Source: Mesocricetibacter intestinalis (GTDB taxonomy: Bacteria > Pseudomonadota > Gammaproteobacteria > Enterobacterales > Pasteurellaceae). Taken from it: DNA of 64,000 nt. A program made the position numbers and the translations under genes. Positions 40,791 through 50,879 of the stretch are shown here, piece after piece (position 1 is the stretch's first letter; each line of letters opens with the position of its first letter). Below the pieces are notes generated by a model that saw nothing but the letters and a program-made list of their open reading frames with translations, did no database searches and had not been told where the DNA came from. The stretch covers positions 62,001-126,000 of the forward strand of contig NZ_SNYQ01000001.1 in assembly GCF_004363295.1 (NCBI RefSeq). The letters run 5' to 3'.

Positions 40791-41528
40791 ATGGAATTTG
40801 TTAAAGGCATAATATGCCTTGCCCTGAGCGCAGGATTGGTTGCCTGTAGCTCAATGAAGCCGCAAGGAAAAGCACAGCGGGCAGAAGAATCTTGGTTAAA
40901 ATATCGGGATATTGAGGGCGTTGAACGAGAAGCGACTTTTGTGCCTCGCGCCGCTTCCGAACTACAAACCGATGATTCCGCGCTACCGCTGGGTACGGTT
41001 TTACAAAAAGTTAGCGAGGGGAAGGTTATCCATAGGCACAGGCTGGGAGAACTATATAATAAAACGGATACGCACGAGCAGCAGTTTATGATCCTGGTTA
41101 AATACGGAGAAAAATCTCTGAATCCAAACCGAGCGGAGGAAATGGCGGAGTTAATGAAAGCGGACGCTTTCGATTTTTATCAGTTCGGTAATTATCGTAT
41201 TCTGCACGCCCGTTTCCAGGCGCCGCGAGCGATGTGCAAAGATATTCGAACCCGTGCCGGGGTTAAGTTGGAAATGGCGGTTAACTACTATCAGGAACAG
41301 GATCCCGCTCAGTATTACAGCATATTGCTCAAACATCATATTAGTCTTAAAAAACCCTTATCCTATAATGTTCGCTACCGTCCTTATTTTTCCGCATCCG
41401 AGCAGGTAACGGCTCTCGGCTTACAGGATTTGGATAATCTGTACGGACAGGATCTCGCTACTATGGAAGTGGTGGATAAATCCTTACTTCTTTTAGGGGA
41501 TATCTGCGGGCGCCGAGTTTTACCTTAA
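40791..41528 (+). CDS. hypothetical lipoprotein
   Basis: The 245-residue protein has a lipoprotein signal with lipobox LVAC (Cys19, MEFVKGIICLALSAGLVACS). The mature part is charged and soluble and has two further cysteines near MCKDI and the C-terminal GDICGRR. I recognise no domain. GGAAAGGAG precedes ATG 40791. It stands alone between the pirin gene and glyS. Confidence 0.75.
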   Translation: MEFVKGIICLALSAGLVACSSMKPQGKAQRAEESWLKYRDIEGVEREATFVPRAASELQTDDSALPLGTVLQKVSEGKVIHRHRLGELYNKTDTHEQQFMILVKYGEKSLNPNRAEEMAELMKADAFDFYQFGNYRILHARFQAPRAMCKDIRTRAGVKLEMAVNYYQEQDPAQYYSILLKHHISLKKPLSYNVRYRPYFSASEQVTALGLQDLDNLYGQDLATMEVVDKSLLLLGDICGRRVLP

Positions 41529-41801
41529 ACCCCGGGCGGCAGGGAAAGCGGATCCTTTATTTCCATCGATTTATCCAATCGGCCTTATTATTTGTGCGGT
41601 AACGCACTAACAGATGAATTTTGCGCTAAAAATAGATACAATATTCGGCGCACTTTTTATTGTCCCGAATAAGGTCGTTATTAGGATAACCTGCAGCAGG
41701 AAATAATCTCCGTTAGCATAGCGGCCAAGGTCAGTATCAGGAAAAGATTTCCATAGGCTGAAATAATTCAAGCTTAAATTATTGTAATTGAGAATAAACT
41801 A

Positions 41802-43871
41802 ATGAAACAAAATTTTCTGGCCGAAATAGGCACCGAAGAACTACCGCCGAAGGCGCTTAAAAAATTAGCCATCGCCTTTGCGGATAATGTGGAACAAGCG
41901 CTGAATCAGGCCGGTCTGGCTTTTGACGGCCTGCAATGGTTCGCCAGCCCGCGCCGTCTGGCCGTAAAAGTATTGGGCTTGGCGACCAGTCAGCCGGATA
42001 AAGAAATAGAAAAACGCGGTCCTGCGCTGTCCGCCGCTTTCGATGCCGAAGGTAATCCGACCCAGGCGGCGTTGGGTTGGGCGCGCGGTTGCGGTATCAG
42101 CCTCGAACAGGCGGAACGTATTAGCACCGATAAAGGTGAATGGCTGGTTTACCGTTCCTTGGTTAAGGGACAGCCGACTAAGAATCTGCTAGTTGGAATT
42201 ATTGAGGGCGCGCTGGCTAAATTACCTATTCCTAAAACCATGCGTTGGGCGGATAAAAACGTCCAGTTTGTTCGCCCGGTGCATACGGTAACCCTATTAT
42301 TGGGTGATGAGTTAATCGAGGGGGAAATTCTGGGGGTAGCCAGTGCGAATACGCTGCGCGGCCATCGTTTCCTCGGCGAGCGCGAATTCCGGATCGAACA
42401 TGCGGATCAATATCCGCAGATTTTGCGCGATAAGGGTGAAGTTATCGCCGATTTTGAACAGCGCAAGGCTATGATTCTGTCCGAGGCGCAGGCTAAAGCC
42501 GCCGAGTTGGGCGGGGTGGCGGATATTGAAGAAGATCTATTGGAAGAAGTTACTTCATTGGTGGAATATCCGAACGTTTTAAGTGCGAAATTCGAAGAGC
42601 GTTTTCTTGCGGTGCCAGCGGAAGCTCTGGTTTATACCATGAAGGGCGATCAAAAATACTTCCCGATTTATGATAAAGCGGGGAAATTATTACCGCATTT
42701 TATTTTTGTTTCCAATATTCGTCCGCAGGATCCGAGCGCAATTATTCAAGGCAATGAAAAAGTGGTACGCCCGCGCTTAACCGACGCGGAATTCTTCTTT
42801 AAAACAGATTTAAAACAGCGCCTGGAAGATCGTTTGCCGCGTTTGCAGACCGTACTTTTCCAACAGCAGCTGGGAACCTTGCGCGATAAAACCGAGCGTA
42901 TCGAAGCGCTGAGCGGTGAAATTGCCGCCCAAATCGGTGCGGACGTGCAAAAAGCCAGACGCGCCGGCTTGTTGTCAAAATGCGATTTGATGACCGATAT
43001 GGTATTTGAGTTCACCGATACCCAAGGGGTGATGGGCATGCATTACGCCCGTCATGATGGAGAAGATGAAGAAGTGGCGGTTGCCCTGAATGAGCAATAT
43101 ATGCCGCGCTTCGCCGGCGACGAGTTGCCTCATTCTCCGGTTGCCTGTGCCGTTGCACTGGCGGATAAAATCGATACCCTGACCGGTATTTTCGGCATAG
43201 GTCAGCATCCGAAAGGGGATAAGGATCCCTTTGCCTTGCGCCGTGCCGCTTTAGGGGTACTGCGGATTATCGTCGAGAAAAAACTCCCCTTGGATCTGAA
43301 GGATTTAATTGCAAAATCCGTTGCATTATTTGGCGATAAGCTCAGCAACAAAAATGTGCTCGAAGACGTGGTGGACTTTATGCTTGCCCGTTTCCGCGCC
43401 TGGTATCAAGATGAAGGTATTGCGGTGGATGTGATTCAGTCCGTACTGGCGCGGCGCCCGACCAAACCTTCCGATTTTGATGCGCGGGTGCGCGCCGTTT
43501 CTCATTTCCGCAGCCTGGAGGCGGCGCAGGCGCTGGCGGCGGCGAATAAACGCGTCAGCAATATTTTGGATAAGGCGGAAGGAAAATTATCCCTGAAAAT
43601 AGACCGCACTTTATGTGTCGAAGCAGCGGAAATCGCTCTGGCGGAGCAGGTCGAAAAATTACAGCAGGAATTACAGCCGTTATTTGCTCGCGGCGAATAT
43701 CAGCCTGCGCTGGATCGTTTAGCCGGGTTGCGCAACTTGGTGGATAATTTCTTCGATCAGGTGATGGTAAATGCGGAAGACGAAAAACTGCGGCATAACC
43801 GCTTAGCCATTCTTAACAGCCTGCGCGATCTTTTCCTGCAAGTGGCGGATATTTCCTTACTGCAATCCTAA
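41802..43871 (+). CDS. glyS: glycyl-tRNA synthetase beta subunit
   Basis: GlyS binds tRNA-Gly and completes the glycyl-tRNA synthetase. The 689-residue protein begins [20 protein letters not shown]. It has [40 protein letters not shown], an HD-type segment [13 protein letters not shown] and the C-terminal anticodon-binding-like domain. Length matches E. coli GlyS (689). An uptake word lies at 43613-43621, the last before the 11.6-kb accessory stretch. Confidence 0.95.
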   Translation: MKQNFLAEIGTEELPPKALKKLAIAFADNVEQALNQAGLAFDGLQWFASPRRLAVKVLGLATSQPDKEIEKRGPALSAAFDAEGNPTQAALGWARGCGISLEQAERISTDKGEWLVYRSLVKGQPTKNLLVGIIEGALAKLPIPKTMRWADKNVQFVRPVHTVTLLLGDELIEGEILGVASANTLRGHRFLGEREFRIEHADQYPQILRDKGEVIADFEQRKAMILSEAQAKAAELGGVADIEEDLLEEVTSLVEYPNVLSAKFEERFLAVPAEALVYTMKGDQKYFPIYDKAGKLLPHFIFVSNIRPQDPSAIIQGNEKVVRPRLTDAEFFFKTDLKQRLEDRLPRLQTVLFQQQLGTLRDKTERIEALSGEIAAQIGADVQKARRAGLLSKCDLMTDMVFEFTDTQGVMGMHYARHDGEDEEVAVALNEQYMPRFAGDELPHSPVACAVALADKIDTLTGIFGIGQHPKGDKDPFALRRAALGVLRIIVEKKLPLDLKDLIAKSVALFGDKLSNKNVLEDVVDFMLARFRAWYQDEGIAVDVIQSVLARRPTKPSDFDARVRAVSHFRSLEAAQALAAANKRVSNILDKAEGKLSLKIDRTLCVEAAEIALAEQVEKLQQELQPLFARGEYQPALDRLAGLRNLVDNFFDQVMVNAEDEKLRHNRLAILNSLRDLFLQVADISLLQS

Positions 43872-43884
43872 GTTTATTTAAAAT

Positions 43885-43906
43885 TGCCGGGACTTATGTC
43901 CCGGCA
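43885..43906 (+). terminator. hairpin after glyS
   Basis: TGCCGGGAC/GTCCCGGCA (43885-43893 with 43898-43906), loop TTAT, is a strong stem without a T tract. It could end glyS transcription with help or stabilise the mRNA. Confidence 0.45.
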
Positions 43907-44081
43907 CTCACTTATGACACCTTTTCCTAGGCGTATTTTGTACGGGTTTATTGAAACTGTTATATAAAAATATGCCGGTATTCGATTTTCCCGCGCTAAT
44001 TGGCTTTTTTCATTTCTTTTTATATATATCCCCTTATAATTGGTTTCTATTTTTTGTTATTCAGCAGAATAAGGAGAGTTT

Positions 44082-45599
44082 ATGTCGAGTTGGTCGGAAG
44101 GATATTTCAGTAGCGTTGGTTATACCTACGGTTATTATGAAAATCTGCAACCGCAGAGAATTATTATTCCTTTTTTAGCTGCGGGGCTTATTCCGCCGAA
44201 AATTATTAACGCCTGTGAACTGGGCTTCGGGCAGGGGATTTCCTTTAATATTCATTCTGCTGCGGGAAATGCCGATTGGTACGGTACGGATTTTAACCCG
44301 AATCATGCCGCATTCGCTCAACAGCTTGCCGATAGTTTTTCATCGGGGGCGCTGATTTCCGATCAGGCTTTTCATGAGTTCTGTCAACGCGAGGATTTAC
44401 CTGAATTTGATTTTATCGCTCTACATGGTATTTGGTCCTGGATCTCCGATGAAAATCGTGCGGTTATTGTGGAGTTTATCCGGCGTAAACTGAAAATCGG
44501 CGGAGTGCTTCATATCAGTTACAATACTCTGCCGGGTTGGTCGGCTAAAGCACCGGTACGCCACTTGCTTTCCGTTTATCAGCAGGCAACGGCGGTTGAA
44601 GGACAGTCCCATGAGGCAAATGTAAAAAATACACTGGAGCTGAGTGAAAAAACGCTGGCGCTTAGTCATGGCTTGGTGAAAGAATCACCGGCACTGGCGG
44701 ATAAGATTCAGGAGTTGAAAAATACCAATATCAATTATCTGGCGCATGAATACCTGAATAAAGACTGGCAACCCATGTATTTTTCCGAAATGCAGGAATG
44801 GCTGGAGCCGGCTAAGGTAAGTTTTGCCTGTTCTTCCAATTTTCTAGATGATTTTAATCCCGTACTCTTCAGTACGGAACAGGCGGAGTTTATCAGCGGG
44901 CTCGGTAACAGAACCTTAATGCAGACGGCCAAGGATTTTATTTTAAATAAACAGTTCCGTGCCGATCTGTGGGTGAAAGGGCGGGTAACAGCACCCCATT
45001 CGGTATTGCGAGATGCTTGGTCCGAACTCAATGTGATGTTTATTACGGCGCGTAAAGATTTTGATTTCGCTATCAGCCGTCGCATTAGGACTAATCTTAA
45101 CGAAGAGATGACCAACCCAATTTTAGATCTTTTAGAAGACGGCGAAGTTCATAATGTCGGCGAGCTGTATAATGCCATCGGCCATGACGGCTTGTTTGAG
45201 ATTCTGTCTATTCTGTATTCTTGCGGGCATCTGGTACTGGTTCAGGATAAAAAAGACATTGAACGGGCGCAACCGCGCTGCGAGAAATTAAACCGCTATA
45301 TTATGAATCAGGCCAGGGAGCGGGAGGATATTCATTATTTGGCCAGTCCGTTAACGGGCGGTGCGATACAGGTAAACCGCGTTGAACAACTGTTTTTACT
45401 CGCTCATTTACAGGGAATGGAAAGCCATGATTGGGGAAAATTTGTATGGAAATTCTTACAACAGCAGGGCCAACGCTTGATCGCCGACGGTAAAACCCTA
45501 GAAAGCGAGGAAGATAATCTACGTCAACTGGAAAAACTGGCGGATACCTTTATTCAGAACAGACTCCCTCTCTTAAAGCGCCTTTTATTTGTGGCTTAG
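44082..45599 (+). CDS. SAM-dependent methyltransferase with methyltransferase regulatory domain
   Basis: The 505-residue protein has an N-terminal class I methyltransferase domain, with motif I in NACELGFGQGISFNIHSA (about residues 43-60), the acidic YGTDFNP motif II and HISYNTLPGW near residue 145. The middle (about residues 210-300) resembles the methyltransferase regulatory domain PF10119. The substrate is unknown. AAGGAGAG precedes ATG 44082. It is monocistronic with a strong terminator and sits at the edge of the accessory stretch, but its base composition is like the core genes. Confidence 0.82.
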   Translation: MSSWSEGYFSSVGYTYGYYENLQPQRIIIPFLAAGLIPPKIINACELGFGQGISFNIHSAAGNADWYGTDFNPNHAAFAQQLADSFSSGALISDQAFHEFCQREDLPEFDFIALHGIWSWISDENRAVIVEFIRRKLKIGGVLHISYNTLPGWSAKAPVRHLLSVYQQATAVEGQSHEANVKNTLELSEKTLALSHGLVKESPALADKIQELKNTNINYLAHEYLNKDWQPMYFSEMQEWLEPAKVSFACSSNFLDDFNPVLFSTEQAEFISGLGNRTLMQTAKDFILNKQFRADLWVKGRVTAPHSVLRDAWSELNVMFITARKDFDFAISRRIRTNLNEEMTNPILDLLEDGEVHNVGELYNAIGHDGLFEILSILYSCGHLVLVQDKKDIERAQPRCEKLNRYIMNQAREREDIHYLASPLTGGAIQVNRVEQLFLLAHLQGMESHDWGKFVWKFLQQQGQRLIADGKTLESEEDNLRQLEKLADTFIQNRLPLLKRLLFVA

Positions 45600-45613
45600 T
45601 TTCCGTGCAATAT

Positions 45614-45645
45614 ATAAAGCGAACAATTACGTTCGCTTTATTTTT
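45614..45645 (+). terminator. intrinsic terminator of the methyltransferase gene
   Basis: ATAAAGCGAAC (45614-45624) pairs with GTTCGCTTTAT (45631-45641), loop AATTAC, then T's. Confidence 0.85.
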
Positions 45646-45781
45646 GAAGAAAATTCAAAACCCCTTTCTTTATTTTCCGATTAATCGAAATAATCATTCG
45701 TCGTTATAGTAATACCCGTTGATGAAACATTAATCGACATTATTCTTATTTTTGTCAGACCTTCTCCGGAAGGAGGGGGGC

Positions 45782-46425
45782 ATGTTAAGAAAAACATTAC
45801 TCAGTTCATTTCTTTTATTCAGCATATCAGGAGCAGTTATAGTGGAAGATTAGACGAAAAAACCGTTCACATTGACCTATGAGGGAGCGATAACACAAAA
45901 CTTACAGGGCAAACTTCGACCCGAATAAAAATATCCGGCCATTGTTGTTGCCCATCCTAACGGCGGGGGAAAATAGCAGGTCGCCGGACTGTATGCACAG
46001 CGACTGGTGGAACAGGGATACATTACCATTAATACGGCCTATCAGGGCAGCAGCTAGGGAACACCGCGTTATACCGATAAGCCGAAAAACCATATCGAAA
46101 ATATTCGCGCCGCAGCGGATTTTATCAGCCGGTATAAAGGTGTAGACAGCGCACATATCGGCTTGTTGGGAATCTGTGGCGGCTGTATTCGATTAAAGCA
46201 GCGCAAACCGACAAGCACTTTAAGGTGGTGGCTACACTCAGTATGTTCAATTCGAGCGATGCGCTCTGCAACAGCTTTATGTACTGCCAGAAAGACAGCA
46301 TTCAGCAGAGCCTGGCTCAGATAGTCGCAGTCGGAAACAAAGAGCAGGTAGCGGCGTTACCGTTCGAGATGTATCGTCAAGGGTATGAATACTATGTACA
46401 GACTCACGTCCATCCGAATTTTTAA
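45782..46425 (+). pseudogene. decayed exported alpha/beta hydrolase (dienelactone-hydrolase type)
   Basis: From ATG 45782, after a strong GGAAGGAGG site, the frame reads a signal peptide (MLRKTLLSSFLLFSISGAV) and the hydrolase segments YPAIVVAHPNGGG, QVAGLYAQRLVEQGY, HIENIRAAADFISRY and HIGLLGICGG with the Cys-nucleophile context. Four in-frame stops interrupt it: TAG after VED, TAA after LRPE, TAG after GGGK and TAG after YQGSS. A frameshift follows GICGG, after which the rest (SIKAAQTDKHFKVVATLSMF onward) continues in another frame to TAA 46425. The stops and frameshift make it non-functional. Confidence 0.85.
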
Positions 46426-46589
46426 ACCTTAACGACAGATTTTTTGCAGTCAGCTAATTGAATGTTGAGTGATTTTTTCAATTCCATGATTTGTCAGTTA
46501 ATGGTGTCAATTGACATATTCAACCGTTCAGAGGTTTTGGAGAGACTGCCTTTCTGAATAATGGTAACAAAAGGGCGTTTATTGTTCAT
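46422..46589 (-). pseudogene. fragment of a LysR-type regulator (HTH domain only)
   Basis: Reading from ATG 46589, the 56-codon frame gives KRPFVTIIQKGSLSKTSERL, then NMSIDTIN-stop-QIMELKK and SLNIQLADCKKSVVKV. This is the winged-helix pattern of LysR proteins (FvxVxexGSLSxAAexLnxSqxxVSrqIxxLE). A TGA replaces the Arg expected in VSRQI, compatible with CGA to TGA. The effector domain is absent. The fragment overlaps the 3' ends of the hydrolase pseudogene (4 bp) and of the large NTPase gene (11 bp). Confidence 0.7.
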
Positions 46590-49500
46590 TTCTCCAATTT
46601 GGGATCTCTTTAATGGTATTTGAAATATTACCTTTTACTTGTTGATTTTTACCATGCAGATAATAAACTCCAGAAAGTTCTTGTAAAAATTTGCTTTGTT
46701 TGTAAGCGTGTTTCTCACCCAAAACAGTCCAGACTAATTTTAATTTATGTTCTTTTAAAAAATTTAAGAATTCATGCTTTTTAACTAATAAACTGTCTTG
46801 AAATTTATCATTTATCTGTGGATTAAAACAGATTAAATCATTTTGGGAATCAACCCAATAACCATCTTTAATGGAATTTTTCATTCTCATTCCGTGATAA
46901 ATTATCGGGGTAGGCGCATAAAATGAAATGCCATCATTTCCATAAATAGATTCCCAAAAATGGGAATCTACACTGGGTATCACTTTAAATGAAGGTGATT
47001 CAATTTCTCCATATCTAGAAATTTCTTGCCATTCCCTGAATATATTTTCAGTAAAAAATTGATTAATATCAGTCCCGTAATATTCATTACCTTCAGGCAT
47101 CCATCTCCCCATAAAATCTTGTTGTTTTAACCAGTTTTTTACCTCTGTATATTGATATTGTTTAACTAAATAACTGCGTATTTGTAACCATTTTTGAATA
47201 TCATAAGTTTCTTTTTGTCCGAATTTTTCCAATTCACAAAAATCATCGTGTCTTTCTAAAACAAGCCATTTTTCACCATTGATCGTCAATTCCAGTAAAT
47301 TGCTGATATCAGGAAAAGTATTATTCTGCACCCAACTATCAATCAATTCATTATCCTTAATAGTAAAATAATATTTGGTTTTACATTGTTCTTGATTTTT
47401 GTATTGAGAAAATACATTGGTTCTGATTGGGGGGGAAATTTTTATTTGGGTTCTTGGTAAATTAAAATTAGCTAAATTTCTTATATAATCATGCTCTGGT
47501 TTATCATTATAGCTATCAACAAAAGCAGGAAAATTATCCATTACCCTTGCTAAAATTTCATATAAAGCCAACCATTGATATTTTTTACCAATTCGTTCAA
47601 TTTTACTGGTATCATTTCTTTGCCAATGTTTTGAATGGATTTCCATATCAAATTTAAGGTGCTTTTCATCATCATAACCAAATTTTTCAAAAACCATTTG
47701 GCAAGCATAATTGCTTAATAAATCAACATTAATAATATTTCCTAGCTTATAATTTTTCCATTGGCGAAAATTGGCTTCAAAAGTATATCTACCAAAATCA
47801 CCATAGCTACAAGTACCACGACCATGCTCCGTTGCCATTGAACGAATAATTATTCGTTGCCCATTAGAATGATATTCTTTATCAATATCTTCATTGCTTG
47901 GTAAAATATCAGGGAAAGAACTTCTATATGGTGGTGTGATTCTTTCGTTGATTAACTCAATATTATCTGATGAGTAATCATCTTTTTGTAAAGAATATTT
48001 AATAATATAGCGAGCATAATTACGAATCAATACATTTGGATAAATTTCTTCTGTTTCAGTTTTATTAAATATCTGATTGTCTATCTCTAATGCAAGTTCT
48101 TTTAAATAAGATATATTTTCCGAATAGACAACAGCACCATAAATGGCAGATAAAATACCTTCCATCACATAAGGGTCATTAACCGTATTAAATTCTTTAA
48201 ATAATTCTAACGCTATTTCCAATCTATTCCACAATAAGTGGGCAAGCGCATTGATATACTTATTTCTATTTTTTTTGTCAGTAGAAGTAAATAACCAACT
48301 TACAGCGATTGCACCCAACAATAATACTTCTGGTTCAATATTTTTTTGACCGCTTGATTTATAACACCAAGTCAATAATCTATCTATTGCTAGGCATTGA
48401 TAAGAATCTAATACAATAAAAGCAGTCCAATTTGCATCTCTATGTGCTAAAGAAAAAGAATGCAGTTTATTGTGCAAATATCTTATATTTAATGGGTGGT
48501 CAATTTCGGTAGCTAATTGATATAAAACATCTATCCAAATTTCTTGATTAAAATATTGATGAGCATTAAGAAACTTTTGCAGTTTTTGCATATTGATTGT
48601 TTCAGGTAGCCTCCAAAAGAGATTTTCCACAATAATCTCAAACCAAATACAATCTTTTGAGCAATCAAACACTTCAAATAATTCAAAATGAAATTGTTCG
48701 GATAATAATACGCTCAATGCTTCCCAAATACCCCTGTTATAACTAACTCTTTTGCATAGGGTTTTCCCTTGTTCGGTACTTAACCATTGAATAAAATTAT
48801 CTTTATTATGAATATGTTGTAATATCAAGTTGGCTTTTTGGTAATCCCCGATTCTTTCATAATTAAAATAAATATATTCTTCATCTTTATTATAATAAGC
48901 GCTTTTACTGATTACGTTTTCTTTAATTAAGTAATCAAGAAATTTTTTGGCTTCTGATTCTGCAATGTCTTCTATTAACTCATCACAAATTTTTCTCTTA
49001 ACTGTAATATAATTCAAGATATATTTATCTTCTTCCAATTGCAATTTTGCAATCACATTGATTGCTCTTTGAACTAAATTTGAGCCAATATCTTGTTCAA
49101 TTTGTTTGCAAATACGTTTCTCAACCCCTTCTACATAAGATTTTATAATGTAATTAAATCCCTTATGACCTTTCGGTACATAAGTTTCCCTTTGAAATCT
49201 TAAAGATTCACAAAATAATTTTAAATATAATGGATTAGAAAATTCTGGATTAAGTAATGGAATGCTAGGTAATTGTAAGCCATAGTAAGGGAAAAATATT
49301 TGAATGGCTTCAAACTCATTATCCATAAACCCTGTATGATTGACATAACATAATTTTTCTTTATTTTTTGTAGTTAATTGATTAAAAATAATTTCTTGGT
49401 AACTATTTCTTACACTAAGGACCAATCCAATATTTGAGTATTGACTTACCAATTCAATAAATCCATTGAGTTGATTATTCCACAAAGATTTCCCTTCGCC

Positions 49501-50733
49501 TTCGTTTAAAGCATCTATGGCTAAAATAACCCGTTCTTTCTGCATTTCACCTATGCTATTCAAAGCTGACAAAAAAACATCAGGTGTGGTGTTTCGAATA
49601 TTTAACTGTTTGAAAATTTGATCCCAAACATTAGACTTTTCAGTGAAATCTTGACCCAATAACAATAGGGCATATTTTCCTGAAGATTGGGTGTTTTGGA
49701 TAAAATCCCCTAATAAATGGGATTTACCACTACCAGCTTGACCAGTTAAAATAAGTATTTTACCGTTGAATAATGACAATTCAGATGAATTTAATAGTTG
49801 AATAATGTCGTCTAATTCCTTGATTAAACTCCTGTAAAAGTAGTAATTATTATTTGTTTTATTTGAATTATCTTGAAATAAATTTTTAATATAACTTATT
49901 AACTCATTAGTTTTCTGAATTAATAAGTTAATATCAATAACTGTCTCTAAATTATTAATTGTTGATAAATTAAGCTCTTTAATTAAAAGTTTATATACAG
50001 GCTCAAAATACTGGTTTAACTCTTCATTGTGATATATGAATTGATGGTTTGATTTGACATTTATTAATAATTGATTAAATTTTTTTTCAAAATTTTCTTT
50101 AAAATTCTCTGTTCGAGCTAGGCTTTCTAATTGTATTGCAATGGGTAAATTAACATTGATTTCTGGTGTATAACGAACACCAAGATTGCTAATGGCTTGT
50201 TGATTGTATTGTTCAAACCATTTGTCTGATAATTCATTCTCATTAAACCAAAAGAATTTTTTTCCTGCATTTTCTGGTTTTGATAATAAATTAGATAATT
50301 CAAAACTTCCCCAAAATTCAAATTCTATTTCACGACCTTGTGATTGAGCGAATTCTTTCCATTTTTTGGTATATGCTTTCCATTTGAAAAGAAAAGACCT
50401 GGTCCTAGATATATTGGCATTTGCTCTATCGGTTGCGACACAAACATAATATTTTTTAAGGTTTGGATAATTTTTTAAAGATTCCTTAAAGGAATCTTCA
50501 ATTTGTTGCCATTGTGATGATGAAAATGAACTTAAAAAATATTTGGCTTGCCATCCATATAATGAGCCATCTGGAAATTCGCACATTGCTTCAATTCCAC
50601 CATCAGGGGCAGAAATTCTGGTAAATTTTCCTTGTGATTGAAATTCTTGGTGTGCCAATTGACATACCAGTTCTTCAAAAGCATTATTTTGAGAACCTTT
50701 TAAAGGTTTGATATTTTCCCATCTGATAGACAT
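46579..50733 (-). CDS. PD-(D/E)xK nuclease-STAND NTPase, candidate antiphage protein (Avs-like)
   Basis: The 1384-residue protein has three parts. Residues 1-170 resemble an Mrr/PD-(D/E)xK nuclease: AFEELVCQLA (Glu20/21), SAPDGGIEA (Asp44, Glu48) and GWQAKYF (Gln62-Ala-Lys64). Residues 320-640 are a P-loop NTPase with Walker A GQAGSGKSH (331-339), Walker B VILAIDALNEGEG (402-414) and a sensor-like LVLSVRNSYQE, as in STAND proteins. Residues 640-1384 are a long alpha-rich region and a distinct C-terminal part with ATEHGRGTCSYGDFGRYTFE, probably the ligand sensor. The layout matches AVAST-type defence proteins; the subtype is not established. It is very AT-rich, has no uptake word, and is flanked by pseudogenes, all signs of transfer. 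Confidence 0.8.
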   Translation of the reverse strand: MSIRWENIKPLKGSQNNAFEELVCQLAHQEFQSQGKFTRISAPDGGIEAMCEFPDGSLYGWQAKYFLSSFSSSQWQQIEDSFKESLKNYPNLKKYYVCVATDRANANISRTRSFLFKWKAYTKKWKEFAQSQGREIEFEFWGSFELSNLLSKPENAGKKFFWFNENELSDKWFEQYNQQAISNLGVRYTPEINVNLPIAIQLESLARTENFKENFEKKFNQLLINVKSNHQFIYHNEELNQYFEPVYKLLIKELNLSTINNLETVIDINLLIQKTNELISYIKNLFQDNSNKTNNNYYFYRSLIKELDDIIQLLNSSELSLFNGKILILTGQAGSGKSHLLGDFIQNTQSSGKYALLLLGQDFTEKSNVWDQIFKQLNIRNTTPDVFLSALNSIGEMQKERVILAIDALNEGEGKSLWNNQLNGFIELVSQYSNIGLVLSVRNSYQEIIFNQLTTKNKEKLCYVNHTGFMDNEFEAIQIFFPYYGLQLPSIPLLNPEFSNPLYLKLFCESLRFQRETYVPKGHKGFNYIIKSYVEGVEKRICKQIEQDIGSNLVQRAINVIAKLQLEEDKYILNYITVKRKICDELIEDIAESEAKKFLDYLIKENVISKSAYYNKDEEYIYFNYERIGDYQKANLILQHIHNKDNFIQWLSTEQGKTLCKRVSYNRGIWEALSVLLSEQFHFELFEVFDCSKDCIWFEIIVENLFWRLPETINMQKLQKFLNAHQYFNQEIWIDVLYQLATEIDHPLNIRYLHNKLHSFSLAHRDANWTAFIVLDSYQCLAIDRLLTWCYKSSGQKNIEPEVLLLGAIAVSWLFTSTDKKNRNKYINALAHLLWNRLEIALELFKEFNTVNDPYVMEGILSAIYGAVVYSENISYLKELALEIDNQIFNKTETEEIYPNVLIRNYARYIIKYSLQKDDYSSDNIELINERITPPYRSSFPDILPSNEDIDKEYHSNGQRIIIRSMATEHGRGTCSYGDFGRYTFEANFRQWKNYKLGNIINVDLLSNYACQMVFEKFGYDDEKHLKFDMEIHSKHWQRNDTSKIERIGKKYQWLALYEILARVMDNFPAFVDSYNDKPEHDYIRNLANFNLPRTQIKISPPIRTNVFSQYKNQEQCKTKYYFTIKDNELIDSWVQNNTFPDISNLLELTINGEKWLVLERHDDFCELEKFGQKETYDIQKWLQIRSYLVKQYQYTEVKNWLKQQDFMGRWMPEGNEYYGTDINQFFTENIFREWQEISRYGEIESPSFKVIPSVDSHFWESIYGNDGISFYAPTPIIYHGMRMKNSIKDGYWVDSQNDLICFNPQINDKFQDSLLVKKHEFLNFLKEHKLKLVWTVLGEKHAYKQSKFLQELSGVYYLHGKNQQVKGNISNTIKEIPNWRNEQ

Positions 50734-50786
50734 CTTATATCACCATAAATTATTTTTATTTTATAAGTATGAGGATTTTTAAAGTA

Positions 50787-50833
50787 GGTGGCAAGTCACT
50801 TGAAAGATTAATTTTCTAAATAAGCTTGCCACC
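50787..50833. repeat. 9-bp inverted repeat upstream of the NTPase gene
   Basis: GGTGGCAAG (50787-50795) and CTTGCCACC (50825-50833) are perfect complements separated by 29 AT-rich bases. They lie 54 bases upstream of the NTPase start. This could be an operator, a terminator relic or an element end; no matching copy was seen at the 46.5-kb side. Confidence 0.55.
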
Positions 50834-50879
50834 GAGATTTACACTAAATTCAAACATGCAAGCATTAAAATCATTTGCT

